A stretch of DNA of 64,000 bases. Origin: Aptenodytes patagonicus (Eukaryota; Chordata; Aves; Sphenisciformes; Spheniscidae). Below the pieces are notes generated by a model. The model saw nothing but the letters and a program-made list of their open reading frames with translations, was not told where the DNA came from and searched no databases. This document shows positions 60,016 through 64,000 of the stretch, piece after piece. The stretch covers positions 372,001 to 436,000 of the forward strand of contig NC_134982.1 in assembly GCF_965638725.1 (NCBI RefSeq). The letters run 5' to 3'. A program made the position numbers and the translations under genes. How positions within the stretch are numbered: position 1 is the first letter of the stretch; each line of letters opens with the position of its first letter.

Positions 60016-63000
60016 TGCTGTAGCTTCCATAATTCTTTATTAAATATTTAATTAAGTTGCATCATTTCATTACAACAACTTCGTTTTGTCACATTGAGCT
60101 TTTGCTGTCAGGAAAACAAACTACAATTTCTTTCGCTGCTCCTCAGAAAATAAATGGAAAAAATGACTTTTGTCCATAAACAAATCATTTCCCCACAGTG
60201 TATCAAATCCAACCACAGTTTAAAGCTGTATTAATTATGAAAATGAGCATTATTTATAAGCAGTACTTTTAAAATCAATTTTAAGGTAGTTTAGCATAAT
60301 TTTGAATAGCCTTCTAGTATGAGGTGATTTTACAAAAAAAAAATTATTAAACAGTGTGAATTTAATCTGGAATGTTTGACACTTTTGCATGTTTGGCAAT
60401 ATTAATAATCTCAGTTTTCATCATTTTCTGGAGTTTTCCATTTGGGTTTTGAGAATTGTAACCTATTCGCTACTGCATGATTGTGACAAATCTGCAGTGG
60501 AGACAGGGGGCTCACGAGCCTCTTTAAATCCAATAGAATGGGTTGAAGTACAAAAATGCAACATATGTACTATTGTAGCGGATGTATACTGTTTATATTT
60601 TTACAGCTACACATTAAAAAATTAAGAGGAGGGGAAAAAAAAGCAAGGTCTAAGAAATTAATATAGAAAAGGAAAAAACCCCAACATGTAAGTGGAGGAT
60701 AAAAATGTGGACAAACAGATCATCAGAAGTGTGCATCGATAGACATATGACTAAATATGGTTTGCATTGGTGGTATCTAATAGGGTTCTAGGTGCACTGT
60801 GACAGACCTGATGAGTATGTAACATTAATATGGTTAGATTCCAGTTTTATAAGTTTCCTGTGCATTTCAAATACACATTACTTCTTAGTGCAACATCATA
60901 ACACATGGGTGAAGACTGTAGGGTTTTTTCTTTGTAATTTTACATACAAAAGGAAAAGTTTTTAGTAAAAACATAAGAAAATTAATGTAATTTTAAGATG
61001 TCACATCTGGAAATCTATGTTTTTTTCTACTATACATACTGATAATTAGCCTTTGCAATCACATGGGTACGATCACTTATTTTTAACTCTTAGAAGTGCA
61101 GTCTAACTATCCAGCTTCTGCTCCCTTGTTTTCACAATTCTCGGCCCTTTAGTGTCATATAAAATGCTTCACCCAAAGCATCGGGAACAGTTTACTGCTG
61201 AATGCTGCAGTCATGATTACCAGTTTGACAGGGCTGAGCATGTGACAACTGCAGTGCATCCCTTGGGGTGCGGGACAGGTGCTAACTGCGTGGTTAGTAC
61301 TTACAGCAGCATCCTCTGCTAACTTATCAGCACATGTCACACTAGCATGGCACTTGTGCTCCTTTCATTCAGAATTTACAGAGGGAGAGGTCAGCATGAG
61401 AGAGACAGAAATAAGATAAATCTTGTGGTAACAGAGTGGGTTGTTGTTACGTTTGGACTGAAAGATAAAAAGCAGCAGTTTCCAGCAGCTAGGCATGCAA
61501 GTGGGAGTTAATGTGATCAGTATGCTGTATGTTAACTGCAACTTTACAAGGCACAGATCTATAAGCCTTAATGTGAACAGGAGGCGACAGCTGCAGACCC
61601 TGTATTCTGTATTGTGACTAAAATTGTTATGAATTATTTGCCTTAAGGCTTCTTAAAAGCAAACAAGTAATGGGTTTAGGTACCACCTTTATGATTACCA
61701 TTTATTAGCCAAAAAAAGTAGCTGAATAGAACCTTTTAGAATACTGTTGGGCCATTTTGTGGTGAATGGGCTAAATTGTTGGTATACAAGAGTACTGCGT
61801 TAAGAAAGGCACAATACTATGGTACAAGCCCAACTGGAGTGTTAGTTGCTTTGTGTTTTAGATGTTTTAAGTAAAGCCTAAACATTTAGCTCCCTCTTTT
61901 CCTAGAAAGATTCCTTCAAATGTCCATCTAGGAGTCCTGGAGCTCCTGATGCTAAAGTCTGGAATCCAGCTTAGGATCTCAGTAACAGCACTATGGCTGA
62001 GCCCTGCAGAAGAAAATCCATTTCCTCTGCAGAGCTAACACCATTTACTTAGCCTCATATAGTTCATTGCAAAACTGAAGGGTAACTTCCTGGGTTTTGT
62101 CATAGCATAGAATATCTTAACTTTTTGACTGATGAGAGGGGTGTATCTGCCAAGGGTTTAGCCACCAATGTGGCCACCAATAACAGAATCTGAGTTGCGT
62201 GGGTATAGTACATTTTAACAGGGGCTTATGTCCCTGTAACTACTGTGGTGCCAAGCCTGTCAGTAACAGCCTGATAGTTCTAGCTACCAGGAAGGCTTCT
62301 GATACCTGTAACAAAAGCTTTGTGCAGCAAAGGGACTGGGCTGAGCAATTCCCCTTGGCTTATCCTACAGCTAGTCTTGTTCATTTGTGAACACTGACTC
62401 TGGATTACTTATGGACCCCAACAAGAAAAGGACAGTTTCAGTTCCATAGTGAAGGGAGCTGTAGTGCATCTCTAAAGGCAAACCATGGTGCTGTGTCCTA
62501 ATAGCGTAGCTAACTCGGGTAACAAAAAGTAATGATGTGCTGGCTTACTATTCTGTTCACCTGGGCTGTTAGGAGTAACACCTTCATGGAGTGTTGAGCA
62601 AACTGGTTCCAAAACAAAAGCTAACTTGGATAGCCGTATGGTACTGCATCAGCTCTACAGTGATGGTAGGTTTGCAATGCAGGTGAGAGCTGTGGTTGCA
62701 GTCTAGGGCACAAGAAGCACAAATAGCATTTATTTAGCAATTTGCATTAATCGCAAGAAAGCCAAAATAAATAGCACAAATTTCAGCATGATCTGTACAA
62801 GTCTATCAGGGCACTGCATGTTGGGCTTCATTGTCAATGCTGCCTGAGTTAGGTCAGGTCTCTTCATGTGCTGCACTCAAAGCTGCCACTCTAATGGCAT
62901 ACCTTGAGGGAGTCAAGGGCTTTCTTTTAATATTAATAATTATTAATAAACTGTTTCCTAAAAATGAAAACCCCTTCTCTAAACTACAACAGTCCAAATG

Positions 63001-64000
63001 CACATTAATTACAACTCATACAGTAGAATTCACCTCACTATTTTAATACCCAGTGAATGCTTTTGGTGTGTCTGTCAGTTTGTGAGGTAAGTGGATCTGA
63101 AAAGATGTTAAGCAAAGTCATTCTAAATTTTCTTTAAAAAAAAAGAAAAAGAATCCAAACAATAAAAATTTCCCTTCTAGTCAGATGTCACTATGTAGTT
63201 CTAGATAGCTGAAAGGGCTTTGATGTAGACAAGTAAACCTGTTTTAGAAGTTGAGAGGAGGGAAGGGACCAACGCAAGATGAGGGACCAAACCAGAGAAT
63301 GGCAGATTCTTAAATGCAACCTGACTTCTGGTTCTGCCTCAGCTGTGCTACTACTAGGTCACAGCCTTCATCTATACATGAGATTACATTTCAGTTCCAC
63401 AACCAAAAAAGTCTCAGGAGTTCTTAAGGCTCTGATACATGGCATCGGATGTGAACAGAGCCTCCAACCACACCAAAAATCCTCCAGGTTAAGACAGAAA
63501 GAAAACAAATTTTGGAGCATGACACTTCCCTCATGGGAGTCTGTGTTAAGGCCAGCTGTGCTTAACACACTGAAGGTCAGTGGAAATACCTGGATTTACC
63601 TCATCCTCTCTACCTTCCCTGCACTCCTTCCCACAGCTAAACAATCGGTACAGTGTTTCTCTATCTACTCGGATGCAGCCCATTTCTCATGTTCAAGCTT
63701 GCTCATCCAATGTAAGAGGTCAGAAAGGAATGTCAGGAAACTTAATAAAAAATGAATCTTAACCTGTGTTCAAATAATAGACTACCTTTCCTCATGCATC
63801 TGTTGGTGCTTCAAACTTTTTGCTAGCACACAACCATTTGCTGAATGTTATTAGCATTAAGGCTTCTTTCCAGTAGCCTTTTCAGCTGAAGTATTACTAT
63901 ATTAAAGTTTCTGCAGTATGGCTGTTCATTCTCAGATGTAGATTGTACTTGCCAGCAGGTGTTGGGGAGGGGGCAAGAGCAGGGCTAAAAAAGCTGTTGG
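60016..64000 (-). other. NEDD4L: Probable NEDD4L 3'UTR (minus strand, continues past window)
   Basis: Inference from three things. The human order NEDD4L - MIR122 - ALPK2 places the NEDD4L 3' end here and on the minus strand. A canonical minus-strand poly(A) signal with a downstream GU-rich element lies at 60036-60041. The 4 kb beyond it is AT-rich, free of recognisable transposons, and without coding potential, as expected of the several-kb NEDD4L 3'UTR. No NEDD4L coding exon is present, so the stop codon would lie beyond 64000. NEDD4L encodes a HECT ubiquitin ligase. Confidence 0.4.
60036..60041 (-). terminator. Poly(A) signal AATAAA on minus strand
   Basis: Minus-strand AATAAAG is followed, about 50-70 nt downstream (plus-strand 59965-59985), by TTTGTTTTGTTTTGTT, a strong GU-rich downstream element. 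The arrangement suggests a real 3' end for a minus-strand transcript, most likely NEDD4L. Confidence 0.5.

Noticed and set aside
63279..63755. 158-residue plus-strand ORF near the right edge
   Set aside because: No recognisable domain, no splice or codon evidence, and it lies in the inferred NEDD4L 3'UTR on the opposite strand.
1..64000. CRISPR arrays, operons, prophage or bacterial features
   Set aside because: The window is a vertebrate genome with spliced genes and LINEs; no regularly spaced repeats were seen.

Overview
This window looks like bird genomic DNA. Repeats are sparse and are mostly CR1 LINE fragments with typical avian 3' ends, plus a few very old tRNA-derived SINE remnants. 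The gene order is a piece of the amniote ALPK2 - MIR122 - NEDD4L block, which I recall as human 18q21 and the chicken Z chromosome. The species cannot be named from the sequence. Most of the window is non-coding.

Layout. (1) 1-18798 (+): the last nine coding exons of ALPK2, an alpha-kinase. They cover the end of a lysine-rich linker, an I-set immunoglobulin domain split over two exons, a 36-bp linker exon, five exons of alpha-kinase domain with its C-terminal zinc-binding motif, and the stop codon. All eight junctions have GT/AG ends and compatible phases. The 3'UTR probably ends just after the AATAAA at 19581. (2) 19.6-28.7 kb: intergenic. It holds a perfect 15-bp inverted repeat (27413-27452) and a quiet AT-rich block near 22.4-22.9 kb. 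(3) 28.76-28.85 kb (-): the liver microRNA gene MIR122, with both mature arms recognisable. An acceptor-like site lies 70 nt upstream of the hairpin. A strong donor and a liver-factor-like promoter cluster lie near 33.0-33.2 kb, which suggests a two-exon host transcript. (4) 33.3-60.0 kb: intergenic. It contains old SINEs, a GC-rich island at 39.68-39.99 kb with a G-quadruplex motif and two TTCTAGAA heat-shock-type palindromes, and a CR1 cluster at 45.2-49.9 kb. The cluster includes a 2.2-kb copy encoding most of a decayed reverse transcriptase. (5) 60.0-64.0 kb: AT-rich sequence that I infer to be the 3'UTR of NEDD4L on the minus strand. It ends at an AATAAA plus downstream GU-rich element; no NEDD4L coding sequence is in the window.

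ALPK2 (+) and MIR122 (-) converge tail to tail. MIR122 and the inferred NEDD4L 3' end share the minus strand, as in human. I did not find a wholly new system. The most useful leads are the reconstructed MIR122 host transcript, the G4/heat-shock-element island, the perfect hairpin at 27.4 kb, and the GT-rich insertion with flanking duplication inside a rearranged CR1.
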